A program made the translations under genes and the position numbers. The notes beneath the pieces are model-generated. The model was not told where the DNA came from. It did not search any database and saw only the letters and a program-made list of their open reading frames with translations. Below are positions 46,632 through 55,711 of a stretch of 64,000 bases of DNA, one piece after another (position 1 is the first letter of the stretch; each line of letters starts with the position of its first letter). The DNA comes from Streptacidiphilus rugosus AM-16 (lineage in GTDB: Bacteria; Actinomycetota; Actinomycetes; Streptomycetales; Streptomycetaceae), in NCBI RefSeq assembly GCF_000744655.1, contig NZ_JQMJ01000004.1:3348001-3412000 (forward strand), read 5' to 3'.

Positions 46632-47308
46632 CAGGCGGCGCTCCCATCGAGCTCGCCCTCAGCGGCGACAGCCTTGGCGGACGCGACCGGACCGGCCACG
46701 AGACGCTCGAAAGCAGCCTGGGTGAAGACCACGTCGTCGGAGACGAGCACGTCGTAGGTGTTCAGCTGGCCGGCGTCCAGGATGTGCACGGTCGGCAGGT
46801 TGCGGGCGCTCAGAATCGAGAGCTCGTCGTCGCGCTCGACGACCAGCAGCACGTTCTTGCGCTCGCTGATCTTGCCGAGCAGCGTGCGGGCAGCCTTGGT
46901 GGACGGCGCCTCGGTCGCGGTCACGCCGGTGACGACGTGGATGCGAGCGTTGCGGGCCCGGTCGGTCAGGGCGCCACGCAGAGCGGCGGCCTTCATCTTC
47001 TTGGGCGTCCGCTGCGAGTAGTCACGCGGCACGGGACCGTGCACGACGCCACCACCGGCGAACTGCGGCGCACGGGTCGAGCCCTGACGGGCGCGGCCGG
47101 TGCCCTTCTGGCGGTACGGCTTCTTGCCGCCACCACGGACCTCGCCACGGCTCTTCGCCTTGTGCGTGCCCTGACGAGCGGCGGCGAGCTGAGCCACGAC
47201 GACCTGGTGCAGCAGCGGAACGCTGACGCGCGCGTCGAAGATCTCAGCCGGCAGCTCGACGGTGCCGACGGTCTCACCCGCGGGGGAGAGAACGTTGATG
47301 GTGCTCAT
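46631..47308 (-). CDS. rplD: 50S ribosomal protein L4
   Basis: 225 residues starting [20 protein letters not shown], with the tunnel-lining loop [20 protein letters not shown] and [17 protein letters not shown]. In E. coli L4 represses the S10 operon; no such role is shown here. Start at 47306 is four bases after rplC. Confidence 0.98.
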   Translation of the reverse strand: MSTINVLSPAGETVGTVELPAEIFDARVSVPLLHQVVVAQLAAARQGTHKAKSRGEVRGGGKKPYRQKGTGRARQGSTRAPQFAGGGVVHGPVPRDYSQRTPKKMKAAALRGALTDRARNARIHVVTGVTATEAPSTKAARTLLGKISERKNVLLVVERDDELSILSARNLPTVHILDAGQLNTYDVLVSDDVVFTQAAFERLVAGPVASAKAVAAEGELDGSAA

Positions 47309-47312
47309 TGAT

Positions 47313-47957
47313 TCAGGCCCCCTTCGCCGCAGTGCGGACCAGGACGAGGCCGCCGTTCGGACCGGGGACCGCGCCCTTGATGAGCAGCAGACCCTTCTCC
47401 GCGTCAACGGCGTGGATGGTCAGGTTCTGCGTGGTGACACGCTCGTGGCCCATGCGACCGGCCATGCGCACGCCCTTGAACACGCGACCCGGGGTGGCGC
47501 AGCCACCGATCGAGCCGGGAGAGCGGTGCTTGCGCTGGACGCCGTGGCCGGCGCCGAGACCCTTGAAGTTGTGACGCTTCATGACACCGGCGAAGCCCTT
47601 GCCCTTGCTGGTACCGGTCACGTCGACCTTGATACCGGCCTCGAACACCTCAGCGGTGATCTCCTGGCCCAGGGTGTACTCGGAGGCGTCGGTCGTGCGC
47701 AGCTCGACCAGGTGGCGGCGCGGGGTCACGCCGGCCTTGGCGAAGTGACCCGCGAGGGGCTTGTTCACCTTGCGCGGGTCGATGTCGCCGAAGCCGATCT
47801 GCACGGCGTCGTAGCCGGTGCCATCGGCGGTGTGGACCTGGGTGACGACGTTCGGGCCGGCCTTGACGACGGTCACCGGGACGATGCGGTTGTTCTCGTC
47901 CCAGACCTGCGTCATGCCGAGCTTCTCGCCCAGGATGCCCTTGATCTGCTTAGCCAT
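47313..47957 (-). CDS. rplC: 50S ribosomal protein L3
   Basis: 214 residues starting [20 protein letters not shown], with [19 protein letters not shown] and [19 protein letters not shown]. An early assembly protein near the peptidyl transferase centre. Begins 16 nt after rpsJ. Confidence 0.98.
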   Translation of the reverse strand: MAKQIKGILGEKLGMTQVWDENNRIVPVTVVKAGPNVVTQVHTADGTGYDAVQIGFGDIDPRKVNKPLAGHFAKAGVTPRRHLVELRTTDASEYTLGQEITAEVFEAGIKVDVTGTSKGKGFAGVMKRHNFKGLGAGHGVQRKHRSPGSIGGCATPGRVFKGVRMAGRMGHERVTTQNLTIHAVDAEKGLLLIKGAVPGPNGGLVLVRTAAKGA

Positions 47958-47973
47958 CTTCAGCTCACGCCCC

Positions 47974-48282
47974 TCAGAGCTTGATCTCGATGTCGACACC
48001 GGCCGGGAGGTCGAGTCGCATCAGAGAGTCAACGGTCTTGGGCGTCGGGTCGAGGATGTCGATCAGGCGCTTGTGCGTGCGCATCTCGAAGTGCTCGCGC
48101 GAGTCCTTGTACTTGTGCGGCGAGCGGATGACGCAGTACACGTTCTTCTCAGTGGGCAGCGGCACCGGGCCCGCGACCTGCGCACCAGTACGCGTCACCG
48201 TCTCGACGATCTTCTTCGCCGAGGAGTCGATGACCTCGTGGTCGTAGGCCTTGAGCCGGATGCGGATCTTCTGTCCCGCCAT
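47974..48282 (-). CDS. rpsJ: 30S ribosomal protein S10
   Basis: 102 residues: [40 protein letters not shown] and the loop [17 protein letters not shown]. First gene of the S10 operon; also the NusE antitermination factor. The in-frame extension to 48612 lies in the leader and is not coding. Confidence 0.98.
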   Translation of the reverse strand: MAGQKIRIRLKAYDHEVIDSSAKKIVETVTRTGAQVAGPVPLPTEKNVYCVIRSPHKYKDSREHFEMRTHKRLIDILDPTPKTVDSLMRLDLPAGVDIEIKL

Positions 48283-48634
48283 GGCTACTTCGTAGTCCTT
48301 CGTTTGTCGACAGTTGCCTCTGCAGCCCAGGAGCTCCGGGTGGAGTCCTGAGTGGTGTTTCTCCGACCCACGCGGTCGGGCGTGTCGCACTGGCCTTCGT
48401 AAAAAAGCCTTGGCCGAAACACCGGATCGGCACCGCTGACCACGCTTCCCGAAAGATTCCCGTACTTTCGCGCTGCAGCTGCCGCGCCTCGTCCACGCAA
48501 GGTGGATCACAGGCAAACGGCCATCACAGGCACGACGAGTACTGTGGGACTCGCTTTCGGTCCTCCAAGCGACCACCGGCCCCAGGGGCCGGAGCGCAGC
48601 GGAGGCGCGCAACAGCGGCGCTCAACCGAGCAAC
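48283..48634 (-). promoter_or_regulatory. Long structured 5' leader of the S10 operon
   Basis: About 350 nt with no gene. GGTGTTTC (48354-48361) and GAAACACC (48416-48423) can pair around a 54-nt insert. On minus, a run of T (AAGGCTTTTTTACG, about 48397-48410) lies inside this structure, and CCGGCCCC/GGGGCCGG (48576-48592) forms a further hairpin. This looks like an attenuator or an rRNA-like antitermination leader. Confidence 0.5.
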
Positions 48635-48640
48635 TTGGCC

Positions 48641-48671
48641 AGTGTGCCATACCGGACAGCGAGGACGCCAA
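48641..48671 (-). promoter_or_regulatory. Candidate S10-operon promoter
   Basis: On minus, TTGGCG (complement of 48666-48671) and CACACT (complement of 48641-48646), spacer 19. A TTGACA word further upstream (complement of 48697-48702) is an alternative -35 with no good -10 partner. Confidence 0.4.
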
Positions 48672-48705
48672 TTCGGGCAGGTCGGAGGCGGCCGCTGTCA
48701 AGCAC

Positions 48706-49632
48706 TCAGCGGCGCGCCGGACCCAGCGCGAAGCCCGTCAGCGTACGCGCGCCGTCCCGGTGGCCGAGGCGGAGCGCCGTCGGAACCAGCGTCAGCGCGT
48801 GCAGCCGGGTGGAGAAGTGGTGCCGGGCGGCCTTGGCCGCCTGGGTCCAGCCGAGGGCCTCGACCCGGTCGGCGGTCTCCAGGAAGAAGCGCCGGGCCTC
48901 GGCGAAACGCGCGCCGGTGAAGGCCTTGGCCGAGGACTCGCTCTCGGCGTGCCGGCGGTAGCTGAAGCAGACCTCGGGCTCCAGGGCCAGCCGCTCCCCC
49001 GCCACCAGCAGGTCCATCACCAGGGCCAGGTCCTGGATCACGCCCAGGTCCGCCCGGAAGCCGATCGGCTTGACGGCGTCGGAGCGCCAGCAGATCGAGG
49101 GGAAGTAGAGCCAGTTGCCGCGCAGCAGGCCGGCCGCCAGCTCCTCGCCGCCGAGCACCGAGGGGCCGGGGTTCTTGGGGGCGTAGAGCCTGCGCTTGAC
49201 CGAGTCGGCGAGCGTGTCGGTCTCCCGGCCCGCGCCGTCGATCACCTTGACGCCCGGCTGGACCATGCCCACGCCGGGGTTGGCGTCCACGGCCCGGCGC
49301 ACCACCGTGAGGTAGTTGGGGTGCATCAGGTCGTCGCAGCCCATCATCACCAGGTACTCCGCCGTCGCCAGTTCCAGGCAGCGGTTGAAGTTCCCGGTGA
49401 CGCCGAGGTTGCGCTCGTTCCTGAAGTAGCGCACCCGCGGATCGCCGAGCGCCTCGAACCAGCCGGGGACCGAGGGCTCCTGGCCGTCGTCGACCACGGT
49501 GAGCCGCCAGTCGTCACCCGACTGGGCGAGGACGCTGCGGACCGCGTCCTGCATCTGGGTGACATCGCCGTAGTACGGCAGCAGGACGTCGAAGCGCGGC
49601 TCGGACCCCGCGGCGGAGCTGGGGAACGTCAT
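48706..49632 (-). CDS. Family 2 glycosyltransferase
   Basis: 308 residues, GT-A fold: DVLLPYYGD (about 15-23), LTVVDDGQ (about 44-51), RNLGVTGNFNRCLELATAEY and the metal-binding MMGCDDLMHPNYL (about 95-107). No membrane helix. It probably adds a sugar, perhaps rhamnose since the dTDP-rhamnose genes are in the same locus, to a lipid-linked glycan. Its start overlaps the previous gene's stop (ATGA), and the S10 promoter begins just after its stop. Confidence 0.88.
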   Translation of the reverse strand: MTFPSSAAGSEPRFDVLLPYYGDVTQMQDAVRSVLAQSGDDWRLTVVDDGQEPSVPGWFEALGDPRVRYFRNERNLGVTGNFNRCLELATAEYLVMMGCDDLMHPNYLTVVRRAVDANPGVGMVQPGVKVIDGAGRETDTLADSVKRRLYAPKNPGPSVLGGEELAAGLLRGNWLYFPSICWRSDAVKPIGFRADLGVIQDLALVMDLLVAGERLALEPEVCFSYRRHAESESSAKAFTGARFAEARRFFLETADRVEALGWTQAAKAARHHFSTRLHALTLVPTALRLGHRDGARTLTGFALGPARR

Positions 49633-50390
49633 TTGGCGGTCGCACCCGCCAGCTGCGCGGACTGCTTCTCCAGGTCGGGGACCTCGGGCATGCGGCGGAT
49701 CATCGCCAGCAGCAGCACGAAGCCGGCCCGGACCAGGTAGACCGTCGCCTTGAGCGGCGAGGCGCTCGGCGTGCCGGTGGTGCGCTCGCGCATCGCGACC
49801 GGGATCTGGCGGACCACGAATCCGCAGCGGACCGCGCCGACCAGGGTCTCGATGGTGTCGCCCAGGTACTCGACCGGGTACCAGTTCGCGAAGAACGCGA
49901 TCATCTGGCGGTTGCAGGCCTTGAAGCCCGAGGTGGTGTCCGTCAGCCGGGTCTTGGCGACCCGCGACAGCACCGTGGAGAGCAGCTTCATGGCCCACGA
50001 GCGCGGTCCGCGCACGTGGTAGGAGCCCTCGCCGGCGAAGCGCGCGCCGATGACCATGTCCGCCGACTCCAGCGCGCGGACCAGGCTGGGGACGTACCCG
50101 GGGTCGTGCTGACCGTCGGAGTCGCACTGGATGGCGACGTCGTAGTCGTGCTCGTAGGCGTAGCGGTAACCGAGCCGCATCGCGCCGCCGACGCCCAGGT
50201 TGTAGGGGAGCCGGGCGACCGCGGTGGCGCCCGCCGCGGCGGCGACGAGAGCGGTGGAGTCCTCCGAACCGTCGTCGACGACCAGGGTGTCGACTCCGGG
50301 GAGCTTCTCCTGGATCTCCTTCAGTATCGAGGGCAGCCCCTCGGACTCGTTCCAGGCAGGCAGTATGAGCAGGATCCGCTTGTCGTCCAT
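49629..50390 (-). CDS. Family 2 glycosyltransferase, polyprenyl-phosphate-sugar synthase type
   Basis: 253 residues: LLILPAWNESEGLPSIL, TLVVDDGSEDST, QCDSDGQHDPGYVPSL and DTTSGFKACNRQMIAFF are typical of GT2 enzymes of the DPM1/GtrB type that load sugars onto polyprenyl phosphate. A weakly hydrophobic C-terminal helix (VYLVRAGFVLLLAMIRR) may associate with membrane. It overlaps the DUF2304 gene by one base (TGATG), a pairing that is common and suggests the two act together. Confidence 0.88.
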   Translation of the reverse strand: MDDKRILLILPAWNESEGLPSILKEIQEKLPGVDTLVVDDGSEDSTALVAAAAGATAVARLPYNLGVGGAMRLGYRYAYEHDYDVAIQCDSDGQHDPGYVPSLVRALESADMVIGARFAGEGSYHVRGPRSWAMKLLSTVLSRVAKTRLTDTTSGFKACNRQMIAFFANWYPVEYLGDTIETLVGAVRCGFVVRQIPVAMRERTTGTPSASPLKATVYLVRAGFVLLLAMIRRMPEVPDLEKQSAQLAGATAK

Positions 50391-50800
50391 CACGCCCGGA
50401 CCTCCCGCTTCGGCTCCAGCGCGTCGCGCAGTTCGGCGATGTCCGCGGCCTGCTGGTCCAGCTGCGTGCGGACCAGGGCGATGTCCTCGGAGAGCGTGCG
50501 CGTCTCCTCCTCCAGCCGGCTGGCCTCCCAGCTGAGGTGCAGGCAGACGAGCAGGACCAGGATGAAACCGGCGAAGAGCACGAGGCTCGCCCCGCTGGCC
50601 ACACCCAGATGGTGGGCCACACCGTCGAGCAGGGAGGGGAAGAACCCGATCGGTGCGACCACGATGCCGATCGTGAGCCAGATCGCGGCGTACTTCTCCC
50701 TCAGCTGCTGGCGGCGCAGCAGCTCCAGGATGCACCCGAGCACCAGCACGCTGGTGATCGAGGTGAGGACGGAGAGTTGCACGACGAGGGTGCCTTTCAA
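50390..50800 (-). CDS. DUF2304-family small membrane protein
   Basis: 136 residues: three hydrophobic helices (about 7-24, 38-55, 65-88), with LREKYAAIWLTIGI between the first and second, then a C-terminal coiled coil (about 90-135, EEETRTLSEDIALVRTQLDQ). DUF2304 proteins are regularly coded next to polyprenyl-phosphate glycosyltransferases and are thought to partner them in the membrane; the exact function is unknown. Confidence 0.85.
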   Translation of the reverse strand: MKGTLVVQLSVLTSITSVLVLGCILELLRRQQLREKYAAIWLTIGIVVAPIGFFPSLLDGVAHHLGVASGASLVLFAGFILVLLVCLHLSWEASRLEEETRTLSEDIALVRTQLDQQAADIAELRDALEPKREVRA

Positions 50801-50827
50801 GGAGAGGGCTGGTGAAATCCTACTGGC

Positions 50828-52198
50828 TCACTGCGAGGCACGACTCACGGTCGGACTGGGCTCTCCCACCCGTCCGGCCGCCTCCGGGGCCTCGTTCCAG
50901 CGCCCGGAGACCCGCCACAACAGCACCAGAAGCACAGCCGCGGTTACGGCCGAACCGGTGAAGTACGCGAACTCCACGCGGGTGGAGACCGCTCCTTCGA
51001 CGAAGGTCGCGCCGACGAGCGCGGCGGTTCCCAGCGCCCAGCCGAGCAACTGCAGACGGTGTCGGTCCATGGCCATCAGTGCCTGGCCGAGGATCAGCGC
51101 CAGCATGTAGCACATCGTTCCGGCTGCAAACCAAAAGAAGTCAAGAAAATGGAGAACATCCGGTGCCTTGAAGAAGACGCGGATCAGCCACGCCCCGAGG
51201 AGCACCGAAGGGATCCCGCCGAGCAGGCCCAGCGCGCCGATGACGCCGCCGGTGCGCACCAGCATCTTCCGGAAGGCCTGCCGGTCCCCCGCCGTGGCCG
51301 CCGTGGAGAGGCCCGTCATCAGCGTCGGCTGCAGCGAGCCGAAGATGAACAGCGGGATCCGGCAGAGCACGCCCGCGGTGAGCACCGCGAAGGTGAGGTT
51401 CCCGTACGCGTGGCCGGGATCGGAGACGGGTGCGAGCAGGGCCAGGGTGATGACCGGGGCGTTGACGACGATCTGGGCCAGCACCGAGGCGCCCATCATC
51501 ATCGTCATGTTCTGCAGCAGCTCGGGCCAGGCCATCGGCGGTCCGTCGTGGCAGCCGCGCAGCGTGGGCCGCAGCGTGAGCAGCATGGCCAGGAACGGCG
51601 CCGCCGCCAGGACCAGGGCGTAGGCGATCGCCTCGTGCACCCCGGCGAGGTAGAGCCCGAGCGCCAGCACGATACGGAACGCGCCGTCGTAGGCCAGCGA
51701 ACGGCCGTAGGAGTCGAACAGGCCGAGCCCGGCCAGGACGCCGCGGGTCAGGTAGACCAGGCCCATGCCGATCAGCGAGCCGCCGAAGGCCCACACCAGG
51801 CCGACGTCGCCGCCGAAGAAGCGTTCCGCCAGGGGGTGGGCGAAAGCGGCCAGTCCGCCGCAGAGGAGCACCAGCAGTCCGGCCGTCAGCAGCGCCGCGC
51901 GCCGCAGCACGGGAGCCACGCCCTCGCCGCGCACCACGCGGGCGGCGACGACGCGGGTGAGCTCCTGCTCGACCGGGAAGAAGAGGCCGAGGCTGAGGGT
52001 CATCACCAGCGACCAGAGCTCGGAGACCGCGGCGCGCGGGTCCGTCCCGAGCGCGTGGCCCGCGATGGCGATCTGGATGTAGGAGGCCGCGCCGAGGACC
52101 ACTGTTCCGCCGATGACCAGGTGGGTCCCCGGCGGAATGACCCGCATCAACCTGGCGAGCGGACCGTCACCGGACTTCTGCCCTCGCCCGTCGTTCAT
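50828..52198 (-). CDS. Polysaccharide flippase-like (MOP/Wzx-type) membrane protein
   Basis: 456 residues with about twelve hydrophobic helices in the pattern of oligosaccharide flippases (VIGGTVVLGAASYIQIAIAG at the start; LFIFGSLQPTLMTGLSTAAT mid-way). It probably moves a polyprenyl-linked glycan across the membrane. Start overlaps the rfbD stop (ATGA). No Wzy polymerase or ABC exporter is visible in the locus. Confidence 0.82.
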   Translation of the reverse strand: MNDGRGQKSGDGPLARLMRVIPPGTHLVIGGTVVLGAASYIQIAIAGHALGTDPRAAVSELWSLVMTLSLGLFFPVEQELTRVVAARVVRGEGVAPVLRRAALLTAGLLVLLCGGLAAFAHPLAERFFGGDVGLVWAFGGSLIGMGLVYLTRGVLAGLGLFDSYGRSLAYDGAFRIVLALGLYLAGVHEAIAYALVLAAAPFLAMLLTLRPTLRGCHDGPPMAWPELLQNMTMMMGASVLAQIVVNAPVITLALLAPVSDPGHAYGNLTFAVLTAGVLCRIPLFIFGSLQPTLMTGLSTAATAGDRQAFRKMLVRTGGVIGALGLLGGIPSVLLGAWLIRVFFKAPDVLHFLDFFWFAAGTMCYMLALILGQALMAMDRHRLQLLGWALGTAALVGATFVEGAVSTRVEFAYFTGSAVTAAVLLVLLWRVSGRWNEAPEAAGRVGEPSPTVSRASQ

Positions 52199-53106
52199 CC
52201 GCTGTCGCCGCCCGCGTCCGCACGGGCGCCGGCCGCGGTGACGAGCTCGGCGAAGGCCGGACGCTTGAGCGCCTCGGCGAGGCTCTGCTGCCACTGCGGC
52301 AGCGGCTCGAAGCCTGCGGCGGCCCAGCGGTCGTGGCCGAGCACGCTGAAGGCCGGGCGCACGGCGGGGCGGGGGAAGGCGTCCGAGGTGGTGGCGCCGA
52401 CCCGCTGCGGGTCGAGTCCGGCCAGCTCGAAGACGGCGCGGGCGAGCCCGCACCAGGTGGTCCGCCCGGATCCGGTGCCGTGGTAGACCCCCGCGGGCGC
52501 CGTGCCGGCGAGGGCCGCGCGGCCGAGGGCGACCAGGCGCTCGGCGAGGTCGGCGGTCCAGGTGGGCTGCCCGTGCTGGTCGTCGACGACGGCCAGGGTG
52601 TCCCGCTGGGCGGCCAGCTTCAGCATGGTGGCGACGAAGTTCGGACCGTGCTCGCCGTAGAGCCAGGCCGTGCGGACCACGTAACCGGAACCGGGAAGGA
52701 GCTCGGCGACCGCCTGCTCGCCGACCAGCTTGCTGCGGCCGTAGGCGTTGACCGGGCCGACCGGGGCGTCCTCGGGGCAGGGCTCGGTGGCGTCGCCGGG
52801 CAGCACGTAGTCCGTCGAGACGTGCAGCAGCACCGCGCCGGACTCGGCGCAGGCCGCGGCGAGGTGCCGGACGGCCGTGCCGTTGACCGCGGTGGCCTCG
52901 GCCTCCGCGGTCTCGGCGCCGTCGACGTCCGTCCAGGCGGCGCAGTTGACCACGACGTCGTGTCCGGCGACGGCCGCGCGGACCGCCCCGGGGTCGGTGA
53001 CGTCGAGGTCGGCCCGGCCCAGCGCGGTGACCTGCTCGCCGGCGAGCGCCGCCAGCACGTCCTGCCCGAGCATGCCCCGGGCCCCGGTGACCAGCCAGCT
53101 GGTCAC
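52195..53106 (-). CDS. rfbD: dTDP-4-dehydrorhamnose reductase
   Basis: 303 residues from GTG 53104 (MTSWLVTGARGMLGQDVL in translation). Rossmann GARGMLG at 8-14, STDYVLPG, and catalytic Y122/K126 in NAYGRSK. It carries out the last step, NADPH-dependent reduction to dTDP-L-rhamnose. Start and rfbB stop overlap (GTGA). Confidence 0.93.
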   Translation of the reverse strand: MTSWLVTGARGMLGQDVLAALAGEQVTALGRADLDVTDPGAVRAAVAGHDVVVNCAAWTDVDGAETAEAEATAVNGTAVRHLAAACAESGAVLLHVSTDYVLPGDATEPCPEDAPVGPVNAYGRSKLVGEQAVAELLPGSGYVVRTAWLYGEHGPNFVATMLKLAAQRDTLAVVDDQHGQPTWTADLAERLVALGRAALAGTAPAGVYHGTGSGRTTWCGLARAVFELAGLDPQRVGATTSDAFPRPAVRPAFSVLGHDRWAAAGFEPLPQWQQSLAEALKRPAFAELVTAAGARADAGGDSG

Positions 53107-54083
53107 AGCGCGGCCTGCGCCTTCAGCGGCTCCCACCAGGCGCGGTTCTCGCGGTACCAGGCGATGGTGTCGGCCAGGCCCTGCTCGAAGGTGACCTGCG
53201 GGGTGTAGCCCAGCTCGTTGCTGATCTTGGTGATGTCCAGCGAGTAGCGCAGGTCGTGGCCCTTGCGGTCGGCCACCCGCTCGACCATGTCCCAGTCGGC
53301 GCCCGCGGCCTGCAGCAGCAGGCCGGTGAGCTCCTTGTTGGTGATCTCGGTGCCGCCGCCGATGTTGTACACCTCGCCCGCGCGGCCCTTGGCCAGCGCC
53401 AGCGCGATGCCGCGGCAGTGGTCGGAGACGTGCAGCCAGTCGCGGATGTTGCCGCCCTCGCCGTACAGCGGGACCTTCTTGCCGTCGATCAGGTTGGTGG
53501 TGAAGAGCGGGATGACCTTCTCCGGGAACTGGTAGTGCCCGTAGTTGTTGGAGCACCTGGTCACCACCACGTCCATGCCGTGGGTCCGGTGGTATGCCAG
53601 CGCCAGCAGGTCGGAGCCCGCCTTCGAGGCCGAGTACGGGGAGTTCGGCGCGAGCGGCCACTCCTCCGTCCAGGAGCCCTCGGAGATGGAGCCGTAGACC
53701 TCGTCCGTGGAGACGTGCAGGAAGCGGCCGACACCGTGCTTGCGGGCCGCGTCGAGCAGCACCTGGGTGCCGAGCACGTTCGTGGTCACGAACGGGCCCG
53801 CGCCGGCGATCGAGCGGTCCACGTGGGACTCCGCCGCGAAGTGCACGACCGCGTCGTGGCCGGCCATCGCCGCGTCCACGGCCTCGGCGTCGCAGATGTC
53901 GCCCCGGACGAAGGTGTAGTCGGGGTGATCCGCCACCGGGTCCAGGTTGGCCAGCACGCCGGAGTAGGTGAGCTTGTCGAACACCGTGACCTTGGCCCCC
54001 TGCAGCGGCGTGGGGGTCGAGAGCAGCTGGCGGACGAACTCGGAGCCGATGAACCCGGCACCGCCGGTGACAAGAATGCGCAT
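53103..54083 (-). CDS. rfbB: dTDP-glucose 4,6-dehydratase
   Basis: 326 residues. NAD motif TGGAGFIG at 6-13, catalytic T126-D127-E128 in STDEVYG, and Y150/K154 in YSASK; SNNYGHYQFPEKVIPLF follows. Second step of the rhamnose pathway. The start at 54081 is taken since MRILVTGGAG begins there; it diverges from rfbA, with about 100 bp between. Confidence 0.95.
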   Translation of the reverse strand: MRILVTGGAGFIGSEFVRQLLSTPTPLQGAKVTVFDKLTYSGVLANLDPVADHPDYTFVRGDICDAEAVDAAMAGHDAVVHFAAESHVDRSIAGAGPFVTTNVLGTQVLLDAARKHGVGRFLHVSTDEVYGSISEGSWTEEWPLAPNSPYSASKAGSDLLALAYHRTHGMDVVVTRCSNNYGHYQFPEKVIPLFTTNLIDGKKVPLYGEGGNIRDWLHVSDHCRGIALALAKGRAGEVYNIGGGTEITNKELTGLLLQAAGADWDMVERVADRKGHDLRYSLDITKISNELGYTPQVTFEQGLADTIAWYRENRAWWEPLKAQAAL

Positions 54084-54173
54084 AGTGCGGCCAGCATATC
54101 CGCACGAATGCCGCCCCACCGGTGCCCGGGGCGGGCCCCGGGGCTCGTCCGGCGGGGGTAAGAACGGAGGCCC

Positions 54174-54179
54174 TAGAGT
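54174..54179 (+). promoter_or_regulatory. -10 box for leaderless rfbA
   Basis: TAGAGT, a good streptomycete -10, six bases (GGCCGC) before ATG 54186. No SD. The -35 is not recognisable. Confidence 0.5.
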
Positions 54180-54185
54180 GGCCGC

Positions 54186-55061
54186 ATGCGCGGAATTCTT
54201 CTCGCGGGTGGAACCGGCTCCCGTCTCTGGCCTCTGACCAGGGCGGTCTCCAAGCAGCTGCTCCCCGTCTTCGACAAGCCCATGATCTATTACCCGCTGT
54301 CCACGCTGATGATGGCGGGGATCACCGAGGTGCTGATCATCACCACCCCGGACGACCAGGACCAGTTCCAGCGGCTGCTGGGCGACGGGTCCCAGTGGGG
54401 TCTCCGGCTGAGCTACGCCGTGCAGGAGCGGCCGGAGGGGATCGCCCAGGCGTTCGTCCTCGGCGCCGACTTCATCGGCGACCAGCCGGTGGCGCTGATC
54501 CTGGGCGACAACATCTTCCACGGCAGCGGGCTCGGCACCCGGCTGCGCGAGAACGCGGGCCTGGAGGGCGGGCGGGTGTTCGCCTACCCGGTGGCCGACC
54601 CGTCGGCGCTGGGCGTCGTCGAGTTCGACGCGGAGGGCCGGGTGATCTCCATCGAAGAGAAGCCCGAGAAGCCCAAGTCCCGCTACGCCGTCCCCGGCCT
54701 GTACTTCTACGACGCCGACGTCGTGAAGATCGCCCAGGGGCTCAGCCCGAGCGCCCGCGGCGAGCTGGAGATCACCGCCGTCAACGACGCCTACCTGCAG
54801 CGGGGCCGGCTGAACGTCACCGTGCTCGACCGGGGCACCGCGTGGCTGGACACCGGCACCTTCGACTCGATGGTGCAGGCCTCGGAGTACGTGCGCGTCA
54901 TAGAGCAGCGGCAGGGCCTCAAGATCGGTTGTGTCGAGGAGATCGCCTGGCGCATGGGCTACATCGACGCCGAGCAGTTGCGCGCCCTGGCCGAGCCACT
55001 GGTCAAGAGCGGCTACGGCTCCTACCTGCTGAACCTGCTGGACGAAGGGACCACCCGGTGA
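54186..55061 (+). CDS. rfbA: Glucose-1-phosphate thymidylyltransferase
   Basis: 291 residues: [20 protein letters not shown] nucleotide-binding start, [22 protein letters not shown] and [12 protein letters not shown]. Makes dTDP-glucose from dTTP and glucose-1-phosphate, first step to dTDP-L-rhamnose. Stop overlaps the rfbC GTG (GTGA), so coupled. Confidence 0.95.
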   Translation: MRGILLAGGTGSRLWPLTRAVSKQLLPVFDKPMIYYPLSTLMMAGITEVLIITTPDDQDQFQRLLGDGSQWGLRLSYAVQERPEGIAQAFVLGADFIGDQPVALILGDNIFHGSGLGTRLRENAGLEGGRVFAYPVADPSALGVVEFDAEGRVISIEEKPEKPKSRYAVPGLYFYDADVVKIAQGLSPSARGELEITAVNDAYLQRGRLNVTVLDRGTAWLDTGTFDSMVQASEYVRVIEQRQGLKIGCVEEIAWRMGYIDAEQLRALAEPLVKSGYGSYLLNLLDEGTTR

Positions 55062-55654
55062 AGATCCGCCCGCTGAGCATCGAGGGCGCCTGGGAGATCA
55101 CCCCGGTGCAGCACGGCGACCCGCGTGGTCTGTTCATGGAGTGGTACCGCTTCGACCACCTCGCCGAGGCCGTCGGCCACCCGCTCCGGCTGGCCCAGGC
55201 GAACCTGTCCGTCTCCGCCGCCGGGGTGGTGCGCGGCATCCACTTCGCCGACGTGCCGCCCGGCCAGGCCAAGTACGTGACCTGCGTGCGCGGGGCCGTG
55301 CTGGACGTGATCGTCGACCTGCGGGTCGGCTCCCCCACGTTCGGCCGCTGGGAGGGCGTCCGGCTGGACGACGCCGACCGCCGCGCGGTCTACCTCTCCG
55401 AGGGCCTGGGCCACGGTTTCTGCGCGCTGAGCGACGACGCCACGCTGTCCTACCTGTGCTCGGAGACCTTCAACCCGAAGGGCGAGCACGGCATCCACCC
55501 GCTCGACCCCGAGCTCGGCATCGAGTGGCCCGCGGAGACGCCGCAGCTCTCCGCGAAGGACGAGGCCGCCCCGACCCTGGCCGAGGCCCGCGCGTCGGGC
55601 CTGCTGCCGGTCTACGAGGAGTGCCGCGCGTTCACCGAGTCGCTGCGGGGCTGA
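55058..55654 (+). CDS. rfbC: dTDP-4-dehydrorhamnose 3,5-epimerase
   Basis: 198 residues from GTG 55058. Cupin fold with catalytic H62 in VVRGIHF and D87-R89 in [29 protein letters not shown] carries further active-site residues. Third step of the pathway. A terminator hairpin follows, shared with the convergent membrane protein gene. Confidence 0.94.
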   Translation: MKIRPLSIEGAWEITPVQHGDPRGLFMEWYRFDHLAEAVGHPLRLAQANLSVSAAGVVRGIHFADVPPGQAKYVTCVRGAVLDVIVDLRVGSPTFGRWEGVRLDDADRRAVYLSEGLGHGFCALSDDATLSYLCSETFNPKGEHGIHPLDPELGIEWPAETPQLSAKDEAAPTLAEARASGLLPVYEECRAFTESLRG

Positions 55655-55677
55655 TCCGCGCGGGGTGAGAAGTCGGT

Positions 55678-55711
55678 GTGAGGGGGTCGGGGCGGTCGCC
55701 CCGACCCTCAC
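55678..55711. terminator. Bidirectional terminator after rfbC
   Basis: GGGTCGGGGCG (55684-55694) and CGCCCCGACCC (55697-55707), extended by GTGA/TCAC across a 2-nt bulge. On plus it is followed by TCACTTCTTTCC. Also serves the convergent gene whose stop is at 55712. Confidence 0.75.

Noticed and set aside
48283..48612. In-frame extension of rpsJ into its leader
   Set aside because: S10 is full length from 48282; the upstream part is leader RNA with hairpins and a T-run.
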